DNA from: Rugalucina vietnamica
Lineage: Eukaryota; Mollusca; Bivalvia; Lucinida; Lucinidae
Assembly: GCA_964017185.1 (NCBI GenBank)
Contig: OZ024870.1
Coordinates: forward strand, 25,753,621-25,817,620
Length of the DNA: 64,000 bases
Direction of reading: 5' to 3'
Shown: piece by piece, positions 1 through 11,200 of the stretch
Numbering within the stretch: the stretch's first letter is position 1
Layout: each line of letters starts with the position of its first letter
Notes under the pieces: generated by a model
Told to the model about the DNA's origin: nothing
What the model saw: the letters and a program-made list of their open reading frames with translations, nothing else
The model's database searches: none
Program-made: the position numbers and the translations under genes

Positions 1-1859
1 TCCTAGCACTGAGCCGTTTTAGCTGACAGGGCTGCTGCTTATCAGTCGATAGGTTCTTAACGCTAACTAGACATATGCAGCACGGGGCAGCAAAGGTTTC
101 CAATTTCAGAATACACTTAAACCACCCTCATGTACCGGAATGGAGTGAATCGGCCCGCGATTAGTAGCGTTTTAGGAGCTCTAATTTACAAACAAACTCT
201 GTGTAGTGGCCACGGCTAATATAATCTTAAAGCGTGCATGACGGAGAGCAGGGGTGAGAGAAACTGTCGCTTTATTGGAATTTCATAGACAGTTTGATAC
301 TGATGAGAAATATAGTAAAAGGATAATGATTCCAGATATCAAACAAAGGTTGTTTGGTACACTGAGAGAGATTGAAACCTTGGCTGATTTAATGAAAAGA
401 AACGGAAGCTGATATTAAAGACTGGTACAAACCATAAAACTTCATGCTGTATATTTCATGCTATAAATAATAATATCGCCTCTGTCACTCCCGTTACCTT
501 TGATAAACTTCAGAAATATTCTCTTCCTTTCTTACTTCATTAGAACTGGCTCTGGCCCTTTACCGTAACAAAAAATGTTTGTGATGTGAAGCGAAAATAC
601 AATATTATTTTATGCATGGTACTTGGGAATCAGAAAGTTTCATATCAAAACAAAGTGTGGCATCATGGTAAAATAATATGCTCTATTCAATACAGCGACC
701 CAAAAAGTACAAACCGATGGCTGCATAAAATTTTTTACGCTTTAAATATAAATAAGAGTTTCAGACACTTTCAAGCATATGCTCATGGCTATCTCGGTGG
801 GAAAGAGCTAGTCACTTTGCTCTGTATTGTGCGATGTTAAAGGACATATATGCCTTAGATTGGGATACTCCCTAATTGACAAATATGTCACATTCAAAGA
901 CGAAAATGCCTAGTTCTTTATTATTACTGTGTTTTTGCATATTTTGATTGTCAATGACATAATTTATGTCAATTTTAACATTAGTTTGGGAATTCACACT
1001 TCTAAGCATTAATGCAATACGAAAGATTGAAATGATTGAAAGCAAATTTACTTTTGAACCTGTCCTGTATCTCTATAAATACATCTACATAACCTAAATA
1101 TACTCATCCTGACACCGGTTTGACAAGAAATACGACCATGAATGTTTACAATTTTACAGTTGATGTCTTTAAAATTGTCCATAACAACTGTGCTTATTTT
1201 AGTTCATGGAAAATTTCAGGAAATTATACATTTTCGCCTTGCTGACCCTGTTCCCCCCCCCCCTAGACCCAGGATGCCACTTTGATATGATGTGTGAATG
1301 TGAAAAACACACAAACTGGCGAAAGGGCATGCTGGGTCCCGGGGGGGACACACCTAGAAATAAACTATAAGATTGTAAATTAAAGATCTTATGCACTAAG
1401 CTAACATTTCTTTCAAAATAAACTTAAAATTACAAAACAATAAACAATCAATTTGTGGATACTGTTCAGCATTCATATGACAAACAAGCCCATATCTGTT
1501 TGCTTGAAAAGTGCTGTTGACAAACAAATGCAAATCAGTTCAAAGTCTTATGGTTCTTTTTTGCCAAAGATGGGGTTGGTTGTGAAATATATAGTTGCAT
1601 TGTTTGGATTCTGTTAAATCAGCCAAACTGTTTTGTAATCGAAAGTGTATTTCTTCTCCTATCAATGCTAAATTCAGCCCCATAGTCATAACATGAAAAT
1701 TTCGTCCTCCCAAATCTGAGATTTAGGGACTTCTTACATCTAAGGCATAGATGTCCTTTTGGTGATGCATTGCGTTGTCCTTCATTTCTCGTCTGGGTTG
1801 TGATTCTAATTTAATTGTACCGATTCCTGTTCTATTCTTACTTTAAATAATATTAAATG

Positions 1860-1895
<36 letters not shown>

Positions 1896-1977
1896 GTGTA
1901 ATTTTATCTCAACAAAAATATGTTAGTACCAAAATGATACTGGCCTTGAGGGTGTACAATGGTTGATCTTCTTTCAG
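1..1977. other. Upstream DNA, no exon recognised
   Basis: No open stretch here resembles a known protein and I found no exon carrying a tinman (TN/EH1-like) motif, so the first exon of the homeobox gene is either left of the window or not recognisable. The stretch is AT-rich with a C-rich run near 1253-1263 and a 31-base A tract at 1860-1890, perhaps the tail of an old retroposed copy. The only clear signal is the pyrimidine-rich acceptor ending in AG at 1976-1977. Confidence 0.5.
1860..1890. repeat. Poly(A) tract, 31 bp
   Basis: An uninterrupted A run about 90 bp upstream of the homeobox exon. It may be the tail of a retroposed sequence or simple slippage; no target-site duplication is obvious. 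Confidence 0.8.
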
Positions 1978-2534
1978 ATGCCCCCAACCTCTCTCCATCA
2001 GACGATGAAATGTCAGACGGCGAGAAACAAGATGGTGCTGCTAACAAGAAAGATGGCGACGACAGTCACATGATCAAACAACGACAACGCCGGAAACCAC
2101 GTGTTCTCTTTTCGCAACAACAAGTGTTCGAACTGGAGCGACGATTCAAACAACAGCGGTATTTATCGGCACCAGAAAGAGAGCAGTTGGCAAATATGTT
2201 AAAACTGACTTCCACACAGGTCAAAATTTGGTTCCAAAATCGTAGATACAAGTGCAAGCGACAGAAATTAGACAGAAATTTAGAACTGTCAACAATGTCC
2301 GTACCAAGACGGGCACCAGTGACAGTGACGGTTAAAGATGGCCGACCTTGTATGCTCAGTGGCAATGTTCCGCCGTCTTATGCCTCCCCACCATACAATG
2401 TAAATATGTTTCCTTCATATTCAAATCCTACATATAACAATATAAACACTCTGCCGTCTGTCAACCAAATCTCTCAATCCGGTGGGTACGTGCAACAACC
2501 GATGCATACATCTGGTATACGAACGGCGTGGTGA
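1978..2534 (+). CDS. Nkx2-5/tinman-class (NK4) homeobox protein, last exon
   Basis: This exon encodes the DNA-binding half of an NK-class homeobox transcription factor, a nuclear regulator that in many animals specifies heart and visceral mesoderm. The homeodomain opens with [10 protein letters not shown], carries [15 protein letters not shown] in helices 1-2 and ends with [14 protein letters not shown]. The Tyr in RRYKCKR is the mark of NK2/NK4 factors. After it comes an NK2-specific-domain-like hydrophobic stretch ([17 protein letters not shown]). The last residues, SGIRTAW, resemble the HGIRAW end of vertebrate NKX2-5. The stop TGA is at 2532-2534. The ATG at 1959 is in frame, but the pyrimidine tract and AG at 1976-1977 look like a splice acceptor, and NK4 proteins normally have an N-terminal TN motif on an earlier exon; I therefore treat this as exon 2, entering at codon position 2. 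If 1959 were the real start, the protein would be only 191 residues and lack the TN motif. An NK2.2/2.1-type identity is less likely because of the YKCKRQ and C-terminal match. Confidence 0.88.
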
Positions 2535-3640
2535 ACATGTGACTCAAGAGTGATCACGTGACTCTAAAATCAACGGGCACCGGTCCGGTAGGTCGAGGAT
2601 ACGTTGAATGATAAAGTATACGAGCATATTCAGACAAATTAGTCGCGTCATGAGAAAACCAACAATGTGGTTTCCTAACAGGTCCGACACAAACTGGTCT
2701 ATGCAGTCACAGAAGATGACTAGAAGCGTAAAAATGTTATATGTGTAGCGAAAACAAAGGTGCTGATCAGCTGATCTGCGCATTTGTTTTCGCATATGCA
2801 AAATTTTGGTTTTCTCATGACGCGACTAAAGTGGAAATGACTGATTATACAGTGCATTTATTCCATATATGGTGTTTTCATGGACGCTCAATGGGGCTTT
2901 TTACGGAGCACGCTTCAATGTCGAAAAAAGCAGTTGAAGTTCCAAAAGCAATTTGTGTTATATTGCTGTATTTTAAGTGTTATTTTTCAAAGTCATTAAA
3001 AAGTGAAAAAAGTGAAGCCAATCCTAATGCTTTCTGTGTATCGAAGTACAGGAAATTTTCTAGCAACTAAAAGAATAGTTAATGTACAACAATAATATAT
3101 TTTGTTGTTTAAGCCTTTCTATGCCAAATTTTTAAACATTTGGTTTGCAATCTATGCATACATTTAGGTGTAACTTATATTCTTTACGGAGTGTCTATTG
3201 ACACTGCAGAATTTGTGGTAATGCTTTTCTCTCCCTTCTATAACAGATGTCTGTCAAAAGCAGAATTACTAGAAACGGCTGTCAATAGCAAATTTACCCC
3301 TTTCTTCTTATTCTTTTAATTGAATAGAATCGATAAATGTGTTTTATTCACTATATACAGAGACGAAATTGCTGAAACTGCTTGGTTTTGCATATGCAGA
3401 TTGTTGGTTTTCTGATGCGGTGGCTCATTTTAGTCAAACGCTCCTGAAACTGTTATATGCCATGGAAGTTTGTGGAATTATAATGTTGTATATAAGATTT
3501 CTGTTATATTTTATGCAATTTTATTCACTGTACGATGATACTGGTTATTCATGAAATAAAAATGAAAAAATATCAAGATGTTTTTGATTATATTTACGAG
3601 ACATGACCAGTTGTCCAGCCTAACTACATGTAATGAGAAA
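2535..3640 (+). other. Probable 3' UTR and downstream DNA of the homeobox gene
   Basis: No coding potential is seen. A MITE-1 copy begins about 105 bp after the stop codon and could lie in the 3' UTR. An AATAAA hexamer lies near 3554 and is a possible polyadenylation signal, but the true end cannot be fixed from sequence alone. Confidence 0.35.
2640..2828. mobile_element. MITE-1 copy (diverged)
   Basis: A palindromic non-autonomous element with ends related to GAGCCGCGTCATGAGAAAACC and its reverse complement. The central hairpin holds the family signature GCTGATCAGC next to GTTTTCGC. This copy is shorter than the ~235 bp full length and has no clear target duplication. Confidence 0.8.
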
Positions 3641-3649
3641 ATAAGCAAT

Positions 3650-3920
3650 GGCCAGGAACTTTCACGATCATAAAAAGGTACAAGAAGACAATGATCGGGA
3701 AATTGCACAATCATGAAGAAAATCCCACTCCAAAAACCGAGATGGGAAAAACTAAATTGACAATTAGGTACTTATAAGTAGTTAAGAAAGCATATCGTAA
3801 GCCGAGTAAGCAGCTATTTCGAAATAGGCGGCCACTCGGTTACCCAAACCTAATTAAAAATATGAAAACGCACATAAGGTGCAAACAGCTAAAAAATTCG
3901 ACACCAAGACATAAAACAAT
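3650..3920. repeat. Interspersed repeat shared with 31160-31400
   Basis: This segment matches 31160-31400 over more than 200 bp: both contain CCCACTCC, CATATCGTAAGCCGAGT, AGCAGCTAT and GCGGCCACT in the same order. In the second location it lies inside one arm of an inverted-repeat element, so it is a mobile or dispersed family. No ORF is seen. Confidence 0.7.
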
Positions 3921-5193
3921 AAGAATTACAACAGAAGTATCACCTGGGAACGATCAGTAATGTAAAATTTCTGGCAGGCTTAAACTAGTTTTACATGGCC
4001 ATAACCTCACCCTCAGCTTCTGTAGTAATTCACAACATTTAGTTAGTTGTTTTGTCCTCGTGCCGTAGTGCATCTCTAATTAGTCAATGAATCATCAAGG
4101 ACAAAAAAATAAATCATGATAACCACCATGATGAATCAAAAACGAGGACTCACAGATTCCATAAGCTGCCCGACGATGGAGATCCAATAACTTACTGAAA
4201 ATCCGGAGCAAAAAAAAAAACATCAGTTGAACCCCGGTGGGCCAAGCAACAGACAAGAAGCTCCGGTCCCATTACAAACTAACTGCAAGCAATCCATTAT
4301 GATTGGAAAAATAAGAGTATTAAATGGATGTACGGGGATACCCCCCCCCCCCCACACACACACACACATTTCGAAAACTCACCCATGCAATATTTGGAGA
4401 TGTTTTCAGCTGTAAAAATTGAAATTTTCATTCGGAAATGTTGATATTTTTAACAGCGAGGTGGTTCTAACGAGTACCCACAATCTGCGTTTTAGATCAG
4501 AAATAACAAAAAATGTTCACCCCTGTAAACTATATAAAAGTGGGGTTTAAGGGGGTATTTATTTCACAGACATGTGTTCCTGAGGCATTCATACACACAC
4601 AGTCATGAAAACCCAAACGGGAAATAACAAAAAGAATATGCAAAATGTTAGACCGGTGGAGCAGCTGTTACCCAAAGGATGGACAGTGCAAATAAATAAG
4701 AGCAATCACAACAGAACTGTCGCATTTGATCCCAAATGAGTAAGAAACATTTGAAAATTTATAGCAAAGTTTGCTGAACATAAAGTGAAAGAAGTACATA
4801 AAGAAGCCCCTGCAGTGTTACTTTTTAAATGACTGAATCAGATAGTCTTAGCATTGAGATCACTGACGGAAACACAAAAAGCCACGGGCTGCCAAACAAG
4901 ACGACCATTTTGACACAATGTCTCCTGATTGGCCACCTTTGTCTATGCAAACTAAATCAAAATTTCCTGTAGCGATTATACTTATAAAATTACTGAGTAG
5001 ACCATTTCAACAAATACGCACACTGTTGGCATGTATACAATGTAAGTCTTGCTCGGTGGAAGAAGCCGTAGAAACCAAGAAAAAAAAAAAACTCACCAAA
5101 AACTCACCAACCTTGGGCGGACAGCTAAGCTTTTTAAAACTCCTATAAAATGTCGGTAATACAAACCTTTTGTTCCGACTTAAGATAATATAA
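3921..5193. other. Intergenic DNA with half of a MITE-2 hairpin
   Basis: 4369-4595 is one arm of the MITE-2 family: CGAAAACTCACCCATGCAA, CAGCTGTAAAAATTGAAA, then GGCGGTTCT-like and GTACCCACAATCT blocks, then the AAGTGGGGTTTAAGGGGGTA block. A short C run and (CA)n repeat precede it at about 4340-4368. The rest (3921-4368 and 4596-5193) shows no gene. Confidence 0.5.
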
Positions 5194-5427
5194 GAGCCTG
5201 TGCATGAAAAAACCAACAATTTGCATATGCGAAAACAAAGACGCAGATCAGCTTCGCGGTGACCGCGAAGCTGATCAGCGCCTTTGTTTTCGCTACACGG
5301 ATAGTTCTATTTCTCTTCTTCTTAAATCCGAAATTTCAAGCTTCTAGCTTTATTGTGTGACTGTGCAGCCTGGTTTGTGTCAGACCTGGTAGGAACCCAA
5401 ATTGTTGGTTTTGTCACGCATAGGCTC
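5194..5427. mobile_element. MITE-1, full length
   Basis: A complete ~234 bp palindromic element bounded by GAGCC and GGCTC with identical 4-bp flanks ATAA. The core is a nested palindrome around GCTTCGCGGTGACCGCGAAGC followed by CGCCTTTGTTTTCGC, then AAATCCGAAATTTCAAGCTT and TGGTTTGTGTCAGACCTGG, the layout found in every family member here. Confidence 0.9.
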
Positions 5428-7012
5428 ATAAGTCTTTTTATATGTTAGCCTAACGGTCGCGTAATATAGACATGATTCGACTTCCGTATTTCGTTTGACA
5501 TCCATCTTTATGCGAAACCTCTACTGAAAGGTTCAAATGACTAAGACTATGTTCACGTTTGCCCCCTCCACTTGATCTAAATCCCCAAAAGGTCAAAAGT
5601 AATAATTGACTAGATACTGTTGCAATCAGAACCAAATATCCACCCTAAACTGGTAACATTAGGAATCTGGTTGACCATTATGAGTACGAATTGACCAAAA
5701 TGAGTACGAGTTGACTAAATTTATCAAATGAGTACAGGGAGAAGATATTCTAGATGTTAGGACGGCTGCACAGTGTGTAGTAACTGCACAGCTGAACAGC
5801 GTCTTTGTATTCGCTATACGAATAACAATCCCTCTTTGTTTTAAATCCGAATTTCCAAGCTTAAAGCCTTCCTCTGTGACTGTACAGGCCGGTTTGTGTC
5901 AGACCTAGTCTCATTTGATCTAAACCATTGATTTTATAGCAAAGTTTGCTGAACAGAAAGTGAATATATTATCTGCTTTTGGTCTATTCGTCGCTTGCAC
6001 CAGGGTCTCTCTAAGAGAGACCTTAGAGAGACATTGTTTGCCCCAACATGCCCAAAGAAATCATTTCCCCCAGAAATACTATATGTGTATGGAATAATCT
6101 CCCTTCAGTGGCCTCGTCTGAGATCAACTTAAAGACGACTTCGGTTGGAACTATTCTAACTATGGTGTTACTACGGTAGCTGTGGTCAGGTACCCAATTC
6201 CTCCATAACAAATGAGATTGACCAATCACAGCCATCGTTAGAAGCCTCCATCACAGAAGAGTTTTACCAAACTAAATATGGTAGCTACCATTCCTATGGG
6301 GTGGGTTCCTTTGGTAATGGTCTTTTCTATCTCCAATACAGAAGAGCTTTACTATAGTACGAATCGAACAACAATGGTAGCTACCATAGTCCTTACCATA
6401 GTTCCAATCGAAGTCGGCCTTATTTGTTTGTAACTTACACGTCAAAGTCAACAAATTCTCAGTCATGTCGGAACGGAGACTACGCTTCCTGGGTAGTACC
6501 AGCACTACGGAAATACAACTTACAAATTTTTCAGAGCCTATCGTTCTCCGAAGTCATCATAAAACAAGCGGTACTGTCTATGCCCTATAATCAAGACTGA
6601 TTCTAGAATTGGCTGATGAGTCTTGCAGACCTAAAACATTCTAAAATACTCAAACAGCACCCTAAAACACCCCTGTCTTCCGAACCCAAATAAGACTAGC
6701 TGGAAGTTACAGATTCAACTAACCTGAAAACACTAAAATATCAACTCAGACCAATGCAATTTGTAAGCAACAATCTATACCATTCATAAAACACTCTTTA
6801 TTAGTACTATTACTAAACATACCTACTTATGTCTAAGTTCAGCGTAAACTACTCAGTAAGCACCAAAAACCACATCCAAACTCCTTCAAATACACGCAGA
6901 CATTTTGGTATTATCTCTTTAGATCACTCTTCGAGACTAACTACACGCTATGGGGAGCATAAAAATGTTGGCATCAATGAAACTGACATCAAGACAAGAA
7001 ACAGACGACATC
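5428..7012. other. Intergenic DNA, mostly unassigned
   Basis: A truncated MITE-1 copy lies at about 5758-5914 (core hairpin with ACTGCACAGCTGAAC, then the AAATCCGAATTTCCAAGCTT block and CAGACCTAGTCTCA). 6000-6500 has several short imperfect palindromes around GGTAGCTACCAT but no recognisable element boundary. No gene is seen. Confidence 0.4.
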
Positions 7013-7280
7013 ATGAAAACATGTCCGTGTTATGTATACCCCCTGAACCCCACTTTTATAGGGGTATACCTGTGCAGGGGTGTACCCATTTTTCTTATTT
7101 TTGCTCCAAAACATAGATTGTGTGTACTCGTTAGAACCGCCGAGGCGGTTCTCACGAGTACCCACAATCTATGTTTTGGAGCAAAAATAAGAAAAAATAT
7201 TAACATTTTTCAGCTGAAAAAAAATGTTCAATTTTAAAGTTCAAAAATCTCTGTATATTGCATGGGAAAGTTTCCGTAAT
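7013..7280. mobile_element. MITE-2 copy
   Basis: A palindromic element with the family landmarks in order: AAACATGTCCGTGTTATGTA, the AACCCCACTTTTATA block, a central GAACCGCCGAGGCGGTTC hairpin, ACCCACAATCTATGTTTTGG, CAGCTGAAAAAAA, and the outer end TTGCATGGGAAAGTTTCCG followed by TAAT. Confidence 0.75.
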
Positions 7281-7396
7281 GTGCTCTCCTACAACAGATT
7301 CGCCACCTTGAAACGGGCAGTACTAAATCACTATACAACATGTATTAATATACGGTGGTATTTAGGTTCTAAGATTAGTAATATTGCAATAAAAAT

Positions 7397-7838
7397 TGAC
7401 TAGGGTACACGAGGACTCGCCACAACCAAGGACCCTATTATCGATAATAGGGTCCTTGCCACAAACATTAGAGAGAAAATGGCGTCACCTAACAATATAA
7501 TGATTTCGTCAACTGATTTTCACTTTTAAGTCAAACATTAGCCGTTTCAAATTAAGTGGTTAAACAGATAAATTCGAGTACCGGGTGGGATTCTTCATGA
7601 ACCCCTCTGAAGACCCGTTCACATTACGAACATGATTGCTGATGGTGTTTCCGTTTAGTGGGACATAGTTTTAAATTGAGATTGGAAACATGCAGATATT
7701 GTCATTTAAGTTAATCTGCGCTTATGATCGTTCAAAATGGGGCATTTTTGGTGAAAATATGAAATGTTGTATGTCTAGTTTTTGAGCTAGATGTAGGTAA
7801 CAAAACATCAACATTGTCGCCTATGGAAAACCTAAACC
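7397..7838. repeat. Diverged third copy of the ~463 bp repeat
   Basis: Related over most of its length to the near-identical pair at 9949-10411 and 11727-12189: shared GATAAAT..CGGGTGGGA, CATGAACCCCTCTGAAGACC, GGGACATAG and CCTATGGAAAACCTAA blocks. It carries an extra perfect 32-bp palindrome at 7427-7458. It ends about 175 bp upstream of the PARP14-like start codon, so this repeat may form part of that gene's promoter region. Confidence 0.75.
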
Positions 7839-7922
7839 ACTATTGGAATGAGCTATCGTGGCGAGTTGACCAGAAATCTACAGTAGCACGTTACACCAAA
7901 GTTCAATGTTTTACCCAAATTG

Positions 7923-7930
7923 TGACGTCA
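7923..7930 (+). promoter_or_regulatory. Perfect CRE, TGACGTCA
   Basis: A full palindromic cAMP-response/ATF element about 80 bp upstream of the ATG at 8012. The motif is visible directly; its use is inferred, and the transcription start is unknown. Confidence 0.45.
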
Positions 7931-7952
7931 AAGAAATCGAGGAAAAACCATT

Positions 7953-7964
7953 GAAAACGAAAGT
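7953..7964 (+). promoter_or_regulatory. IRF/ISRE-type motif GAAAACGAAAGT
   Basis: It matches the interferon-regulatory-factor consensus GAAANNGAAA exactly and lies 47 bp upstream of the ATG of a PARP14-like gene; vertebrate PARP14 is interferon-induced. The surrounding stretch is A-rich, so a chance match is possible, and the site may fall in the 5' UTR. Confidence 0.4.
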
Positions 7965-8011
7965 AGAAAAAGAAAATGGGAACGAATAACTTGTAAAAGT
8001 CATTAAAAACA

Positions 8012-8207
8012 ATGCCAACTCGTGAAACCGTTTCATCCATATGTGTATCAGTGGAGAGAGTTCCAACTGATGTAAAGAAGGAGTTGCTGTACAAAATCGC
8101 TGAACGTTTACAACTGCAGGACAGTGAAATTTTAGTTGAGGAAGTGCCTGGGTATCACAATGAAAAAGGATTGGGCAGATATGTTTTTCTTGTACAAAAC
8201 GAGAAAA
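8012..8207 (+). CDS. PARP14-like gene exon 1 (start; RRM-like fold, first half)
   Basis: Residues 1-65 plus one base of codon 66. It begins MPTRETVSSICVSVERVPTD, a beta-strand/loop pattern like the N-terminal RRM-like domain of PARP14-type proteins, and continues with an amphipathic helix (KKELLYKIAERL) and strands ILVEEV and GRYVFLVQ. The donor is GAAAA|GTAAGT. The single leftover base joins in phase with exon 2 to make Asn followed by ADRLCND. No in-frame upstream ATG with better context was noticed. Confidence 0.75.
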
Positions 8208-11200
8208 GTAAGTGTTCTAACATTTCCAACTTGTTAAAATTAATTTAATGATTTTAAAGACTACACATTATCATTATTGAATAATGATTTAAACTGATGT
8301 TGTGTATTAAGAGCATTCTACTTTCATTTTCATTTTCCAAAGAACTGAATTGATCTGATAGGAATGATGTCATCGGTCATTCATACGAGGTAAATCACTG
8401 GGTGCTTCCTTCGTCCTGATATAAAAAGGTTAAAGTTTGACTTTTACTATAGGTCCCGATAGGATTTGGTTTTGTTTGATTCTGGTATCAGATTTTGTTC
8501 TACAATAATTCCTAGAATTTGGTCAATGATTTGATTTGATTCTTATTTATGACGTCATTGAAAGTATTTCAAGTCATAAAATAGTGCTTTGAATGCAGTT
8601 TTATAGTAAGTTTTTATTTGATTCATTAAGATGTGATATAAATTATGAAATTTATGTTATTGCCGAGCAAGAAGGCGGGAAATGAGCAGTTAAAGTGACC
8701 AATATTGATTTCTTCTCACGAAAAAGTAGCTTGCCGACCGGATCAATTAGTTATAAATTTATATAGCAATATCTTACTCCTTTCTTGTATGAGCAGATGG
8801 AACATTTTCAGCTGAAAGAATGTCAGAGCATTGATGACAAAATTCATTAACTTATCTTGACTTACAGTGGGGGAAGTCTAAGTTTGGCCAGTTTAACACC
8901 TGAGGTCTTTCTAATGTTGATAGAATTGTACAAGCATTCTATTCAAATTCGTTGATAGACTATTAAACTTCTTTGCAAAGCTATGATGATTGTCCAATCA
9001 ACTTGCCAACAGAAAAATAATTTTCCTAACAATCTTCATGTGGTGATTGATTTATAAAACAAGTTAGATTGGTACATAATTGAAATCAGCAGATTTGGTC
9101 ACCTATTGTTGGTTCTCTTCAGGGCTGACTAGAGCAATTTGCAAATGATTTGAATTGTGCAAAAGTAGGAAATATAAGTTTGGCCACCCCAACCAATTTA
9201 AAGATTAAGAAGTACACAAAGACCCATTCAGTCCTTCTGACTATAGTTTGTCTTCTTTCGCGGTAATGGGAAAGATTATCTGCAATAAACAATTTCAGTC
9301 AGCATTCAGGCATGAGACTGACTCTAAGTCTGAAATCCCCTCCATAGGCACAATCCAATTTACCACCATGGGTGAAATCACAGATGACCCTAAAGCCTTA
9401 AAGGCATCCTCAAACTGTTGAATGGGCTTAAGGTTCACAAGGCACCTGGGCCTGATGGCCTGACTGCTAGGGTGTTAAAAGAATATAGTTCAAAAATTGC
9501 TCCCATCTTGGCCTTTATCTACAATGAGTCGCTTGCTCAGGGAACTGTACAGTAGTAGGTGATTGGCGACAGGCAAATGTGGCCCCAGTATTAAAGAAAG
9601 GTGAGAAATAATTATGATGCAGCTAGTCTGCTGCAAAACCTTAGAGCTTATAAACAAGAGTATTATCAGCAATATGCGGGATGAACTCAAGTGGCCATCC
9701 CTGGAGAACTGCATGGTGAAGTCTTTAACTTTCTTTTACAAAATTCTCTTGTAAGATAAAATTTATGGCAAGTACTGTAGTGATGCTCTGAAGAATTCTT
9801 TTTTTTCCTTAGGACTTTCCCATTATGGAATAGTCTTCCCTCTTCAGTGGTCTCATAAAAGGCTGCTGAAGTATTCAAGGCTCTTATTTAGTCCAGGGGT
9901 TCAGAGTTTTAGTTTGCCTCTGTTTAGATTCTTGTAAATAGTTATAATGGGTACATACTACTAAATATTCATGAGTACTCGCCCCGCCTTTTTCGGGGAG
10001 AGCATTTACTTTGTATTAGAGACAAAAATGACGTCACCTGTCAATAATCGTTGATTGATTTCCGCTGTGAAGTGTTTGTTTTAAAACTTGAAACATGCGC
10101 CGTTTCGAATGCCATGTTTTAGTCGATAAATCCCGGTATCGGATGGGAACTGGACGGATTTTTCTCCATGAACCCCTCTGAAGACCCACCCGCATTACGA
10201 AACATGGTTTCTGAGGGTGCTTCCGTTTAATGGGACATAGCTTTGAATTGAGTAGGTAAACATGCTGATAATTTTCAGTTAAATTAATGGGCTATGACGA
10301 ACGTTTAAAATGAGACCAGTCTTGTGAATTTTGTATGTCTAGTTTTCGAGCTAGGTGACAAAACGTTAACATTGTCACCTATGGAAAACCTAATGGTGAA
10401 ATGCAACCTAAAGGGAGATTAACGAGACAGACTATTGCTTGGCTTTTCCTCTCTCTTGCGAAAATTACTGACTACAGCCGGTATGTATCTCTTCTTTTCT
10501 GGAACACACTCTCTTCTTAATGAAATCCAGACGCAGAGTTCATGAGAAAACGAAAACTTCATTGATTTTAGTGTCATTTTTGTAATGGGATTCAAGCACT
10601 CGTTTTGTGTTTTTGCAGTCTTTCCCGTTGAGATAGGGGGTGGGGATAAAGAAATGGCAAAGTGGCTCTTGTTGTTAATACTATGTAACAGCTAAGTTTT
10701 CCTGGAACGAGTGCAGTGTCGTGTGGCTATAACAAAATGCGACTTGGTAACGTAGAACCTAATTTGATGTCGAAACTCGGCTTCAAGCAGAATCAAGCAT
10801 CTACTGACAACAGGCATATTCGTGGCCTACTTATACATAAAATGTCATATTGCCAGTAAATCATTTGTCTGGTTAAGCTTGGGTTCACTGTTTTACTATG
10901 ATTCATGTGAGTTTTACGCATTTTCACAGTCACATGGCTCATTTTACCCCTTATAATGCATGGTTGCTATGGAAAATTCGTAGATTTACAATTTTCCACA
11001 ATAAAATGGGGGTATACCTAGAAAAAGTGTGTCTGTAATACCACAGATACGTGGCTGGAACATTTTATCTGATATTTTGCGTTGTCTAAGTATTCGTGTA
11101 ACATTCTGGAGAATAAAATGATACATAGATGTAATAGGATGCAAGTTAGGTTAGATTTACTCATCATTATTTCTCAAAATCGCAAATTAGAACAAATAGG

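Noticed and set aside
1959-1977. ATG at 1959 as true start of the homeobox protein
   Set aside because: CTTCTTTCAG looks like an acceptor and NK4 proteins carry an N-terminal TN motif on an earlier exon; kept only as an alternative.
2066-2365. 99-residue minus-strand ORF over the homeobox exon
   Set aside because: Antisense shadow of the homeodomain reading frame with no similarity of its own.
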